Of a stretch of 34,663 nt of DNA, positions 17,358-25,568 are shown piece by piece. The position numbers and the translations under genes were made by a program. The notes below the pieces were generated by a model. That model searched no databases and was not told where the DNA came from. It was given only the letters and a program-made list of their open reading frames with translations. The stretch comes from Novosphingobium aerophilum (GTDB taxonomy: Bacteria > Pseudomonadota > Alphaproteobacteria > Sphingomonadales > Sphingomonadaceae). The DNA lies in NCBI RefSeq assembly GCF_014230305.1, contig NZ_JACLAU010000034.1, positions 1-34,663 of the forward strand. The letters run 5' to 3'. Within the stretch, counting starts at the first letter, position 1; every line of letters begins with the position of its first letter.

Positions 17358-17840
17358 TCAGCCGTGCTCGCGCAGCAGGCGGGATTGCTCGCGCTTCCAG
17401 TCGCGCTGCTTGATCGTCTCGCGCTTGTCGGCGGCGTTCTTCCCCTTGGCCAGCGCCAGTTCGACCTTGGCCCGGCCCCGACCGTTGAAATAGATCGACA
17501 GCGGCACCAGGGTCATCCCCTTGCGCTCGACGGCGCCGGTCAGCTTGCTGATCTCGCGCTCGTGCAGCAGCAGTTTGCGGGGCCGCTTCGGCTCGTGGTT
17601 GAAGCGGTTGCCGTGGCTGAATTCGGGCACGTTCGAATTGACCAGCCAGACCTGGCCGTCGCGCACCTCGGCATAGGATTCCGCGATCGAGCCTTCGCCG
17701 AACCGCAGCGACTTCACTTCGGTTCCGGTCAGGGCGATCCCCGCCTCGAACACCTCGTCAATATGGTAGTCGAACCGCGCGCGCCGATTTTCGGCGACGG
17801 TTTTCTTCTTGTCGAAGGTGGCTGGGGTCGGTCGGGCCAT
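17358..17840 (-). CDS. smpB: SsrA (tmRNA)-binding protein SmpB
   Basis: A 160-residue protein that binds tmRNA and brings it to stalled ribosomes for trans-translation. The signature parts are present: [11 protein letters not shown] near the N-terminus, [19 protein letters not shown], the conserved [20 protein letters not shown] segment, and the basic C-terminal tail ([20 protein letters not shown]) that becomes helical in the decoding centre. The start at 17840 (MARPTP) fits the family; the longer frame to 17867 adds residues not usual in SmpB. No strong ribosome site is seen. tmRNA (two-piece in alphaproteobacteria) was looked for in the window and not found. Confidence 0.95.
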   Translation of the reverse strand: MARPTPATFDKKKTVAENRRARFDYHIDEVFEAGIALTGTEVKSLRFGEGSIAESYAEVRDGQVWLVNSNVPEFSHGNRFNHEPKRPRKLLLHEREISKLTGAVERKGMTLVPLSIYFNGRGRAKVELALAKGKNAADKRETIKQRDWKREQSRLLREHG

Positions 17841-18153
17841 GATGGGGTGCCATGTAGGCGCCCGCATCGGGCTTGCCTAGGGTCTGTCCGGGCGGCGGGG
17901 CTCGCCCGCCACCGAAGTCGGCGGCGATGACCTGCCCGGCCGGCCCCGTCGGCGGACCGCCAGTCCTTGCTGCGCCAGTCGGCGGCAGGACCGGCCGTGC
18001 GCGCGACAGCATGGCCGCGGACCGCTGCGCGGCGGCGGCGGTCAGCACCACCCGGTGGCCGTCGGGAAGGAACAACGCCACAGTGCCGTCCCGGCCGGCG
18101 ATGACCTGGATCGGCGCGTCGAAGATCGGTCGGGCAGCGGGTTTCTGGGCCAT
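17758..18153 (-). CDS. Small hypothetical protein, C-terminus overlapping smpB
   Basis: A 131-codon frame between dapA and smpB. Its first 50 or so residues look genuine: [20 protein letters not shown] followed by [17 protein letters not shown] resembles the short sphingomonad proteins with a beta-hairpin and a helix that I recall as unnamed. After about residue 52 the sequence becomes Gly/Pro/Ala rich with no family look, and the last 28 codons overlap the start of smpB. The original protein may have been shorter and lost its stop or frame. The ATG at 18153 has only a weak GATCGG upstream. Function unknown. Confidence 0.4.
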   Translation of the reverse strand: MAQKPAARPIFDAPIQVIAGRDGTVALFLPDGHRVVLTAAAAQRSAAMLSRARPVLPPTGAARTGGPPTGPAGQVIAADFGGGRAPPPGQTLGKPDAGAYMAPHHGPTDPSHLRQEENRRRKSARAVRLPY

Positions 18154-18223
18154 GCCCGATCAATGTGCCCGCCCGCAACACAGTTCCCCGACCTCGCTCG
18201 GTTCGCCGCATTTTCTTTGCGGA

Positions 18224-19105
18224 TCAAAGCACTCCGGCGTGAACCAGGGCAGCGTCAACCGCCTTGCGGGCCGCATCGTTGCACCGGACCAGCGGCAGCC
18301 GCAGATCCTCGTTGATATCGGCGAACACCCGGCTCAGCGCATACTTGACCGGCCCGGGCGAGGCATCCTCGAACATGGCGTAGTGCAGCGGATAGAGCCG
18401 GTCGTTCAGCTCGCGGGCCTTCTGCAGGTCGTTCGCGGCGCAGGCCGCCTGGAAATCGGCGCAGAGCCGCGGGGCGACGTTGGCCGTCACCGAAATGCAC
18501 CCCACGCCGCCCGCCGCGTTGAATGGCAGGGCCAGCTCGTCGTCGCCCGACAACTGGCAGAAATCTGCGCCGATCCCCATGCGGTGATCGGTGACGCGCG
18601 ACAAGTCGCCGCTGGCGTCCTTGATCCCGATGATCTTCCCGGGAAACCGCCGGGCGAGTTCGATCACGGTCTCGGGCTTGATGTCGGTCACCGTCCGGGC
18701 CGGCACGTTGTACAGCACGATCGGCAGGTCGACATGCTCGGCGAGGTAAGAGAAGTGCGCGAGCAACCCCTCCTGGCTCGGCCGGTTGTAATAGGGCGCC
18801 ACCAGCAGGGCGGCGGCCGCCCCGCACTTCTTCGAGAAGGTCATGTGCAGGACCGCGTTCATCGTATCGTTGCTGCCGCACCCGGCGATGACCGGGACGC
18901 GGCCCGCGGCCTGTTCGACGCAAACCTCGATGACGCGATGGTGCTCGGCGTTCGACATGGTCGAGTTCTCGCCCGTGGTCCCGCACGGGACCAGGGCGGC
19001 CGATCCATTGGCGATCTGCCAGTCCACCAAGCGCCGGAACGCCTTCTCGTCGAACACTCCGTCGCGAAATGGAGTCACAAGAGCCGGAATCGAACCGGAA
19101 AACAT
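18224..19105 (-). CDS. dapA: 4-hydroxy-tetrahydrodipicolinate synthase
   Basis: A 293-residue TIM-barrel enzyme that condenses pyruvate with aspartate semialdehyde, the first committed step to lysine and meso-diaminopimelate for peptidoglycan. Schiff-base Lys162 is in GIKDASGD; Tyr132 is in YNVP, the tyrosine pair in PYYNRPSQEG, and the GTTGE motif at residues 42-46. The open frame has an ATG at 19111 and another at 19105. I chose 19105 because AGGGA is only two bases from the first but eight from the second, and the protein then begins MFSGSIPALVTPF as the family does. It is divergent from the lytic transglycosylase gene and heads the minus-strand run with smpB and cckA. Confidence 0.96.
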   Translation of the reverse strand: MFSGSIPALVTPFRDGVFDEKAFRRLVDWQIANGSAALVPCGTTGENSTMSNAEHHRVIEVCVEQAAGRVPVIAGCGSNDTMNAVLHMTFSKKCGAAAALLVAPYYNRPSQEGLLAHFSYLAEHVDLPIVLYNVPARTVTDIKPETVIELARRFPGKIIGIKDASGDLSRVTDHRMGIGADFCQLSGDDELALPFNAAGGVGCISVTANVAPRLCADFQAACAANDLQKARELNDRLYPLHYAMFEDASPGPVKYALSRVFADINEDLRLPLVRCNDAARKAVDAALVHAGVL

Positions 19106-19212
19106 GGACATCTTCCCTGTTTTTGCCCCATTCTCCAGCTAGCTCCCCGGGATGGAAGCCGTAAGGTGACCGGGGTCTGACACTTTTGCGCCTGATAAGG
19201 AGCCATCGGGGA

Positions 19213-21258
19213 ATGTCCAGCAGGGTCCGACAGACACTCGCCTCGGCGGCGCTCGTCGTGCTGGTGGTGGAAGGCCCGGCCTCGTCCCAGAGCGTGTCCA
19301 TTCCGGTGATCCAGCCCTTGCCCGACAGCGCGGCCGCCCGCCTCATCCCGTCGACCGCGACGCGCGGCGAAGGCAGCGAATGGGACCGGGCGCGCGAACA
19401 GTTGCGGCTCTCTGCGGCGACGCCGATGGCCCAGGCGGTGAGCCGCTGGCAGACGCTGTCACGGTATGACACGCTGGGCTTCAACGATTACGCAAGCTTC
19501 CTGATCGCTTATCCCGGCTTTCCGGAAGAGGACCGGATCCGGCGCAATGCCGAACGCGCGTTGGACCGTGGCGCGGTCGATCCGGCGCAGGTGGTGGCCT
19601 ATTTCGACCGGGTCCCGCCGCTGACCAATCCCGCCCGCGCCCGGTATGCCTTGGCCCTGGCCGCTCGCGGACGCCCCGAAGCCAGCGCGCAGGCCGTCGC
19701 GGCGTGGCGCGGCGGGCCGATGAGCGAAGAGGTTGAGGCCGCGCTGGCCGGACTCGTCGCCGGCCGCTTGTCCGCCGATGACCAGGATGCCCGGATGGAC
19801 ACGCTGCTGTGGTCGGGCAGCCTGGCACAGGCAACGCGGCAGATCGCCACGGTCTCCCCTGCCCGCCGTGATCTGTTCGCCGTTCGCCTGGCCGCCTTGC
19901 AGGGCAACGATCCGGCCGCCCTGGGCATGGCCATCCCGGCGACCGCGGCGACGGATCCGGGCTATCTCTACAACCGTGCCCGCCAGTTGATCTCGGCCGG
20001 TCGCGCCGCCGAGGCGGCCGCCCTCTTGGCCAGCCGGCCGCGTCTCTCCAGCCTGCCCGCCGATCCGGAAAAGTGGGTGGCGATCAATCTGTCGGCCGCC
20101 CGCAACAGCGACGCCGCAACCGCGGTGCGGCTCGCCACGCTGATCGACGATTCCTTCGCCGCCGGGGCCGACCTGAGCCGCGCGAGCTTCCGCCTGCGCG
20201 ACGACTACACCTCGCTGATGTGGCTGGGGGGGACCAGGGCGCTGTGGGCCATGGCCGCCCCGCGCAGCGCGGCCCCGCTGTTCTGGCGCTATGGCACGGC
20301 CGCCCGCACTCCGCAGACCCGGGCCAAGGGGCTGTACTGGGCGGGGCGTGCGCTCGCCTCGGGTGGGGACGCCGGGGCTGCTGCGCCCTATTTCACCCGC
20401 GCCGCGCTCTATGCCGACCAGTTCTATGGCCAGCTCGCGCTCGAGCGGCTCGGCCGGGCGATCCCCGGCTTTGCCTCGGCGCCGACCATCACCCCCACCC
20501 CGGCCGAGCGCCAGGCCTTCCTCGCCCGGCCGATCGTGGCCGCCGTGCGCGAGGTCGCGCGCGACAGCGACTGGCCGACCGCCGTCCGCTTCTTCAAGGA
20601 GCTGGCCGCCCAGGCCGAAACGCCGGCCGAGCACCAGATCGTGGCGGACCTTGCCCGCGATCTCGGCCGCCGCGATCTGGGCGTGATTCTGGGCCAGGCG
20701 GCCGGAGCGGACGGCATCAACGATTTCCAGCACGTGGCCTTCCCGCTGATCCCCACGCCCGAAGGCACCGACTGGACCATGGTCCATGCCATCAGCCGGC
20801 AGGAAAGCCAGTTCGCCCAGAACGCGGTCAGCCACGCCGGAGCCCGCGGCCTGATGCAACTGATGCCCGGCACCGCGCGCGAACAGGCCGGCAAGGTCGG
20901 CCTGTCGTTCGACAGCTCGGCCCTGATGAACGATCCCGGTTACAACCTGCGCCTGGGCGATGCCTATTTCGGACGCATGATGAACTATTTCGGCGGGTCC
21001 TATCCGCTCGCCGTGGCGGCCTACAACGCCGGTCCCGGCAACGTGAACAAGTGGCTGCGGGCCAATGGCGATCCGCGGACCGGCGCGGTCGACTGGGTCG
21101 AATGGATCGAGCGCATTCCCATCTCGGAAACCCGCAACTACGTGCAGCGGGTGCTGGAAAACGCCGTGGTCTATGAAACGATGAACCCCGACAAGGCCCG
21201 CTATCGCGGGGCCACGCCGCTCAGCTTTTTCCTTGGCCGCAGCGGCGTGACGGGCTGA
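19213..21258 (+). CDS. slt: Soluble lytic murein transglycosylase (Slt70-like)
   Basis: A 681-residue periplasmic enzyme that cleaves glycan strands of peptidoglycan to 1,6-anhydromuropeptides. A signal peptide (hydrophobic about 8-22) comes first, then a long alpha-superhelical U/L region of TPR-like helices (about 50-500; ARALASGGDAGAAAPYFTRA, YADQFYGQLALERLG). The C-terminal SLT domain has catalytic Glu531 in ISRQESQF, followed by SHAGARGLMQLMPGTA, LGDAYFGRMMNYFGGSY and AVAAYNAGPGNVNKWL. The layout matches Slt70 in full length. The ATG at 19213 has an AAGGAG ribosome site 10 bases upstream, which decides against the longer TTG frame. The gap to greB is 41 bases, so they may share a transcript. 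Confidence 0.93.
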   Translation: MSSRVRQTLASAALVVLVVEGPASSQSVSIPVIQPLPDSAAARLIPSTATRGEGSEWDRAREQLRLSAATPMAQAVSRWQTLSRYDTLGFNDYASFLIAYPGFPEEDRIRRNAERALDRGAVDPAQVVAYFDRVPPLTNPARARYALALAARGRPEASAQAVAAWRGGPMSEEVEAALAGLVAGRLSADDQDARMDTLLWSGSLAQATRQIATVSPARRDLFAVRLAALQGNDPAALGMAIPATAATDPGYLYNRARQLISAGRAAEAAALLASRPRLSSLPADPEKWVAINLSAARNSDAATAVRLATLIDDSFAAGADLSRASFRLRDDYTSLMWLGGTRALWAMAAPRSAAPLFWRYGTAARTPQTRAKGLYWAGRALASGGDAGAAAPYFTRAALYADQFYGQLALERLGRAIPGFASAPTITPTPAERQAFLARPIVAAVREVARDSDWPTAVRFFKELAAQAETPAEHQIVADLARDLGRRDLGVILGQAAGADGINDFQHVAFPLIPTPEGTDWTMVHAISRQESQFAQNAVSHAGARGLMQLMPGTAREQAGKVGLSFDSSALMNDPGYNLRLGDAYFGRMMNYFGGSYPLAVAAYNAGPGNVNKWLRANGDPRTGAVDWVEWIERIPISETRNYVQRVLENAVVYETMNPDKARYRGATPLSFFLGRSGVTG

Positions 21259-21299
21259 AGCCCCTGTTCCGCGCCGCCGGGGTCCCGTAATGGGCGGCG

Positions 21300-21785
21300 A
21301 TGACACCCGACGGACCACCGATCACCCCGGCCGGCCTTGCCGCCCTGCGCGCGCGCTATGACCATCTGCTCGGCACCGAACGGCCCGCGATCGTCGAGAT
21401 CGTGAGCTGGGCCGCGGGCAACGGCGACCGCTCGGAGAACGGCGACTATCTCTACGGCCGCAAGCGGATGCGCGAGATCGACCGCGAGCTGGCCTTCCTG
21501 GCCCGGCGGATGAAGCTGCTGCGGGTGGTCGATCCTGCCCGCCAACCGGACCGGACCCGGGTGTGGTTCGGTGCGACCGTGACCATCGCCGACGAGGATG
21601 ACCAGCACCGGACCGTGACCCTGGTGGGCGACGACGAGCAGGATGCCGGAAGCGGCCTGATCGGATGGAGCGCGCCCCTCGCCCGCGCCTTGCGCGGTGC
21701 GGCCGTGGGGGACCTGCGCCGCGTGATCCTGCCCGGCGGGGAGAAAGAGTGGGAAGTCATGTCAATTACTTACCCGAATTCCTAA
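21300..21785 (+). CDS. greB: Transcript cleavage factor GreB
   Basis: A 161-residue GreA/GreB family protein that enters the secondary channel of RNA polymerase and triggers cleavage of backtracked RNA. The N-terminal coiled coil carries the acidic tip GDRSENGDY (residues 42-50; Asp43 and Glu46 are the catalytic pair), followed by YGRKRMREIDRELAFLARRM, which is the GreB-type helix. The C-terminal FKBP-like domain has VWFGATVTI, TLVGDDEQD and SPLA-like GWSAPLARAL. GreB is favoured over GreA by the YGRKRMREIDREL motif. The N-terminus is a little shorter than usual, with a weak GGGCGG site before the ATG. Confidence 0.9.
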   Translation: MTPDGPPITPAGLAALRARYDHLLGTERPAIVEIVSWAAGNGDRSENGDYLYGRKRMREIDRELAFLARRMKLLRVVDPARQPDRTRVWFGATVTIADEDDQHRTVTLVGDDEQDAGSGLIGWSAPLARALRGAAVGDLRRVILPGGEKEWEVMSITYPNS

Positions 21786-21971
21786 GGCCCGCCGCGACCG
21801 GTCTTCCGGCAAACCCCAGCAATCCGGGCGTCGCCGCAGCGCCAGCGTGGCCAAGGATGGGTGACGCACTTCCTAAGCACATATGCTTATTCCAAAGCCA
21901 ACGAGGTGGCAGTGCGCCCCGGGCTATACCGTCGCCGGCTCGGGTCGCAACCAGCCAGGGATGCTTTGGGA

Positions 21972-23075
21972 ATGTTGAAGTTTTTTTCGCGAAGCCATGA
22001 TTCGCAGGCTGGTCGGGAGGATGCCGGAGAGGCAGGCTCGCCGAATGCTCCGGAGTCCGCCGGCAAGGCGGGACGTCGCGCCTTGCTCGAGCAGATCAGC
22101 GAATTTCTGCTGGCGCACGACCTCGACGTGTCTACCGCCAATCTCGATCTGGCGCGCCGCGCCTTCTCGGGCGAGGACCTGACCCTGGCGGAGAAGATCG
22201 CCGAGCGGCAGTTGTCGGGCAACAAGATCGACCAAAACTGGCTGATCGAGCTGACGGGCGGCGATGACGACGGGCGCGACAACCATCACGATCTGCAGCG
22301 GGCCGAGCTGGAAAAGCTGATGGGCAAGCTGGACACCTCGATCGCCAGCTTCTCGGCGGCAACCAGCAAAGCCCAGGGCACGACGGCCGCCTACGGTGAC
22401 ACGCTGCAGGAACATGTCGGCAAGATGACCGGCACCGACATGACCGGGGACATGATCACCAGCCTGGCCGGGCTGGCCAAGGCGATGCTCGAACGCACCC
22501 GAGAGGTCGAGCAGGAGATGAAGAAGAGCTCGGAGGAAGCCGACCGGCTGCGCAAGAGCCTGGACCGGGCCCGCCGCGATGCCGAGATCGACCATCTGAC
22601 CGGCTTGCCCAACCGCCGCGCATTCGAAGCGGTCTACGATGCCAATTTCCGTGCCGCCCAGGCCGAGATCGACAATCTGTCGGTGGCCTTCGTCGACATC
22701 GACCACTTCAAGTCGGTCAATGACACGCACGGGCACGAGACCGGCGATCGGGTCATCCAGGCCGTCAGCGAGGTGCTGCAGCGGATCTCCAACGACCGTT
22801 GCCATGTTGCCCGTCACGGGGGCGAGGAATTCGTCGTGCTGTTCCGCGGCAAAAGCGTGGCCGAGGCCATGGTCATCCTCGATCAGGCCCGGGAATCGCT
22901 GGCCGCGCGCAACTTCATCAACCGCACCACCGATGAGCCGATCGGCCAGGTCACCTTCTCGGGCGGGGTGGCCGACGTGTTCGCCTATTCGGATCCGCGC
23001 ATCGCCCTCAAGGCAGCCGACCAGGCGCTCTATCGGGCCAAGGGCGAAGGCCGGAACCGGATCTGCGCCGCGTGA
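21972..23075 (+). CDS. Diguanylate cyclase (GGDEF domain)
   Basis: A 367-residue soluble protein. The N-terminal region (about 30-130) is helical and resembles the unnamed sensory part of related sphingomonad cyclases (ALLEQISEFLLAHDLDV; LAEKIAERQLSG). A coiled coil comes next (VEQEMKKSSEEADRLRKSLD), then the GGDEF domain from about 205, with DHLTGLPNRRAFEA, FVDIDHFKSVNDTHGHETGD and active-site GGEEF at residues 283-287. It should make cyclic di-GMP. The inhibitory RxxD site usually starting nine residues before GGEEF is absent (Asn and Cys stand there). There is no EAL domain and no signal peptide. The ATG at 21972 gives the usual compact start; a GTG at 21861 in the same frame is possible. 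Confidence 0.88.
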   Translation: MLKFFSRSHDSQAGREDAGEAGSPNAPESAGKAGRRALLEQISEFLLAHDLDVSTANLDLARRAFSGEDLTLAEKIAERQLSGNKIDQNWLIELTGGDDDGRDNHHDLQRAELEKLMGKLDTSIASFSAATSKAQGTTAAYGDTLQEHVGKMTGTDMTGDMITSLAGLAKAMLERTREVEQEMKKSSEEADRLRKSLDRARRDAEIDHLTGLPNRRAFEAVYDANFRAAQAEIDNLSVAFVDIDHFKSVNDTHGHETGDRVIQAVSEVLQRISNDRCHVARHGGEEFVVLFRGKSVAEAMVILDQARESLAARNFINRTTDEPIGQVTFSGGVADVFAYSDPRIALKAADQALYRAKGEGRNRICAA

Positions 23076-23082
23076 ACGGCAA

Positions 23083-23107
23083 AGGGGAGACGCGTGGCGC
23101 CTCCCCT
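23083..23107 (-). terminator. Hairpin terminator downstream of the beta-barrel remnant and the cyclase
   Basis: AGGGGAG (23083-23089) pairs with CTCCCCT (23101-23107), and CGC (23091-23093) with GCG (23097-23099), with an A/C mismatch between. On the minus strand the stem ends in TTT, 23 bases after the stop of the outer-membrane remnant. It can also stop the convergent cyclase transcript, ending 8 bases before it on the plus strand. Confidence 0.6.
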
Positions 23108-23129
23108 CCGGGGCAGGAAGCGGCCGGGT

Positions 23130-23459
23130 TCAGAACCGCAGGCCGACGCCGGCCACCACCTGATGCCGGTCGGTATCGATGGTGAAGCGGCTGCTGTCCG
23201 GGGTCCGCCCGGCGAAGTCGAACTCACCCCGCAAGTATCTGGAATAGCGGGACTCGAGCTTGGCATAGGCCTTGCCGGCGATGCCGTGCTTCACCCCCGC
23301 GCCGAGACGATAGCCGTCGGCGTCGAGACGCTGGTCCAGCGATGTCGTGCCGTTGGTGCCGAGCAGCCCGTATCGGGCATCGCTGTAGACCGCCTTCGCG
23401 TGGACCATGGTTTGCGGCGAGGCCGGGAAGCCGACCCGGCCGCCCACACAGATGTCCGA
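23130..23459 (-). pseudogene. Outer-membrane beta-barrel protein, C-terminal half only
   Basis: The frame encodes SDICVGGRVGFPASPQTMVH and continues through DARYGLLGTNGTTSLDQRL, DGYRLGAGVKHGIAGKAYAK and IDTDRHQVVAGVGLRF. This is the second half of the sphingomonad porin-family/OmpA-like small beta-barrel, with alternating strands and a C-terminal Phe. The match to the family begins at about D-I-C-V (RDIYVGGRVG in intact proteins as I recall them). In frame, a TGA at 23460-23462 stands just before. The signal peptide and first strands are missing, and the HWE kinase gene ends 15 bases upstream. A GTG at 23447 could start translation, but the product would have no export signal. I call it a remnant. 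Confidence 0.75.
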
Positions 23460-23474
23460 TCAGCCGTGAGGCCA

Positions 23475-24482
23475 TCAGGTTGAACGCATGCGAACCCGCT
23501 CACCCAGGGGAATGACGATCCGGCATTCGACACCCGCCGGCGCGTAAGTCATGGCCAGTTCGCCGCCGAGCTGCCCGCCCACGGTGGTTTCCAGCAGGCG
23601 CGAGCCGAAGCCCCGGCGCACAGGCGGGCTTACCGGAGGTCCACCCCGTTCGGTCCAGCGGACCAGCAGTTGCGATCGCTCCACGCTCCATTCGATCGCA
23701 AGCGTGCCATCGGCGTTCGACAAGGCTCCGTACTTGATCGCGTTCGTGACGAGTTCGTGCAGGACCAGGGCCAGCGCGACGGCCACGCCCGGCGCAACCG
23801 TGACGTCCGGTCCGGATTGGACAATCCGCGGCGATCCGTCCCCGCAGATCGCCATGGCCTCGGCCACGATCCCGCCCAGTCCGGCACCGGTCCAGTTGGC
23901 ATTGCTCAGCACGGTATGGGCGGATGCCAGGGCGTGCAGCCGGGCGGTGAAGGTTTCGAGCTGGGCCCGGGGAACCGCGTCGTCGCGGAACGATTGCAGC
24001 GCCATGCCCTGCACCACGGTCAAGGTGTTGCGCACCCGGTGATTGAGCTCGTCGATCAGCAGTTGCCGCTGTTCTTCCAGTTGCTTGCGCTCGGTGATGT
24101 CGAACCCGCTCGATTGGGCCACGAGCAGATCGCCATCGGGCCCGAACGACAGGCCGTGATTGCGCCACATGATCCAACGCGTGCCGGCTGCGGTTTCGAA
24201 GCGGTTTTCGATGGTGATTTCGGGCCGGTCGGGGGACAATTGGTTCAGTCGGGCCTCGACATCGGCCCGGTCCGCGGCGGAGACGAATTGCCACAGGTTC
24301 TTGCCGGTCAGTTCGGCAGGGGAGCGCCCCAGGGTATCGGCATAGGCCCGATTGACGAACAGGATGGTTCCGTCGCGACGGAACCGGCACAGCATTTCCA
24401 ACTGCGCGTCCAGAATTTCCCGGAGGAGGTGGGGATCATACACGGAGGCCCTATCCGCAATTGCGCGCCGGGCGAGCGCCAT
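23475..24482 (-). CDS. PAS-containing HWE/HisKA_2 sensor histidine kinase
   Basis: A 335-residue soluble kinase. The N-terminal PAS domain (about 20-132) has FRRDGTILFVNRAYADTLG, then a PAC-like end SSGFDITERKQLEEQ. The kinase part has His148 in LIDELNHRVRNTLTVVQGMA, the pattern of HWE/HisKA_2 kinases, then LHELVTNAIKYGALS (N box) and GFGSRLLETTVGGQLGG (G-box region). Such kinases in alphaproteobacteria often feed PhyR and the EcfG stress response, or light and redox responses; the partner here is unknown. There is no membrane helix and no LOV-type NCRFLQ cysteine motif. I chose the ATG at 24482; a TTG directly before it is also in frame. Confidence 0.9.
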   Translation of the reverse strand: MALARRAIADRASVYDPHLLREILDAQLEMLCRFRRDGTILFVNRAYADTLGRSPAELTGKNLWQFVSAADRADVEARLNQLSPDRPEITIENRFETAAGTRWIMWRNHGLSFGPDGDLLVAQSSGFDITERKQLEEQRQLLIDELNHRVRNTLTVVQGMALQSFRDDAVPRAQLETFTARLHALASAHTVLSNANWTGAGLGGIVAEAMAICGDGSPRIVQSGPDVTVAPGVAVALALVLHELVTNAIKYGALSNADGTLAIEWSVERSQLLVRWTERGGPPVSPPVRRGFGSRLLETTVGGQLGGELAMTYAPAGVECRIVIPLGERVRMRST

Positions 24483-24540
24483 CAAGCCACGCCTTGACGT
24501 AAGATCAAAGGCATAGCCAAGTCAATTCGGCCAGGATCGA

Positions 24541-24562
24541 CGATCGGAAGGCACTCCGATCG
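24541..24562. repeat. Perfect inverted repeat between the kinase and pilin genes
   Basis: CGATCGGA (24541-24548) pairs with TCCGATCG (24555-24562), loop of six. It stands about 60 bases before the kinase start on the minus strand and 11 bases from a second hairpin. It could be an operator for the kinase gene or part of the pilin transcript end. Confidence 0.45.
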
Positions 24563-24573
24563 CTTTCGTCGGA

Positions 24574-24604
24574 CCAACCGGGTCGCCATCGGGCGACCCG
24601 TTGG
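24574..24604 (-). terminator. Hairpin after the Flp pilin gene
   Basis: GGGTCGCC (24580-24587) pairs with GGCGACCC (24592-24599), loop ATCG; CCAAC (24574-24578) with GTTGG (24600-24604) extends it to 13 bp around one bulged base. It begins five bases after the pilin stop on the minus strand. No T-run follows, so it may stabilise the pilin mRNA rather than, or as well as, end it. Confidence 0.6.
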
Positions 24605-24608
24605 ACGA

Positions 24609-24782
24609 TCAGGCGTTCGAGGCCTGCAGGCGCGACGAGGTCCGCGAGAATGTGGTGTTGAGCTGCGAGCCCAGACCGGAGACCGTGGTCATCACGGCCA
24701 CGGCGAGGAGCGCGGCGATAAGGCCGTATTCGATGGCGGTGGCACCGTCTTCGTTGCGCATCAGCGCCCGGAAAATCGTCAT
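24609..24782 (-). CDS. Flp-family type IVb pilin
   Basis: A 57-residue prepilin. The leader MTIFRALMRNEDG ends at Gly13, followed by ATAIEYGLIAALLAVAVM, with Glu at mature position +5 and Tyr at +6, as in Flp/PilA pilins cut by TadV-type peptidases. A single hydrophobic helix follows and then a short polar tail (TTFSRTSSRLQ). Such pilins build tight-adherence (Tad) pili. AAGGAG stands 9 bases before the ATG, a strong ribosome site. No tad/cpa assembly genes are in the window, so this is an orphan pilin here; the machine must be elsewhere if it works. It is divergent from the IalB-like gene. Confidence 0.93.
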   Translation of the reverse strand: MTIFRALMRNEDGATAIEYGLIAALLAVAVMTTVSGLGSQLNTTFSRTSSRLQASNA

Positions 24783-24972
24783 GTCCAGTCTCCTTAGCAG
24801 CCATTGACGCTTGCGCGCCTCGCACTTCCCCAAGCACGAATCGCCACTCTGCTTCCCCGGCAGACGTGGCAGACCCACTTGTCTTCGCATCACACCCTTA
24901 ACAAAAGTATAAGAGGGCGGCCGTTTGCGCCTGCTTCCGCACCACTGCGCCGCATGCCATGAAGCCCGCGGC

Positions 24973-25512
24973 ATGTGGTCGATTCTCCTCTCCCGTTCCG
25001 GCTTGCGTCTGCGCTCTCTGTGCCGCACCGGCCGTATGGCTCTGGTCCTGTTGGCGGGCCTGGCCGGACAGGCGGTGATCGCCCGCGACAGCCTGGGCAT
25101 GTTCGCCACCTGGGGCGCCTTCAGAGACCCTGGCGTGCCCCGTTGCTATGCCATCGCCATGGCTGATCCCTCGACCGCCGAGCGCGAGCGGCAGGCCTAT
25201 GCGGCGATCGGATCATGGCCGGCCCGCGGCCAGCGCAACCAGGTCCATTTCCGCTTGTCGCGTCAGATGGCCCCGTCGAGCCACCCGGTGCTGGCGATCA
25301 ACGGTCAGCACCTGAACCTGGTCGGCAGCGGCAGTGACGCCTGGAGCGTGGACCCGCGGATGGACGCGGCGATCGTTGCCGCGATGCGCTCGGCCCGGTC
25401 GATGCGGATCAGTGCCAAGGACACCAAGGGGCGGCCCTTCGTCGACGTCTATGCCCTGGCCGGCGCCGCCACGGCGATGGACGCCGCGACCCTGGGTTGC
25501 GCCCGCGCCTGA
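24973..25512 (+). CDS. IalB-like secreted protein, unknown function
   Basis: A 179-residue protein with a long basic start and hydrophobic segment ([16 protein letters not shown]), probably a signal peptide ending before RDSLGMF. The rest reads [20 protein letters not shown], then [20 protein letters not shown] and [19 protein letters not shown] at the end. The compact beta fold, paired cysteines and closing helix resemble invasion-associated locus B (IalB) proteins of alphaproteobacteria. Function is unknown. The start is uncertain: TTG at 24925, ATG at 24973 or ATG at 25036. If the TATAAG at 24908-24913 is a -10 box, the TTG would be nearly leaderless, so I use 24973. rlmN follows 56 bases later. 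Confidence 0.7.
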   Translation: MWSILLSRSGLRLRSLCRTGRMALVLLAGLAGQAVIARDSLGMFATWGAFRDPGVPRCYAIAMADPSTAERERQAYAAIGSWPARGQRNQVHFRLSRQMAPSSHPVLAINGQHLNLVGSGSDAWSVDPRMDAAIVAAMRSARSMRISAKDTKGRPFVDVYALAGAATAMDAATLGCARA

Positions 25513-25568
25513 GCCACGCGCCGCCGCGCTGGCATTTCCCGGCGGGTGGCCCTATATCGCGGCGCTCC

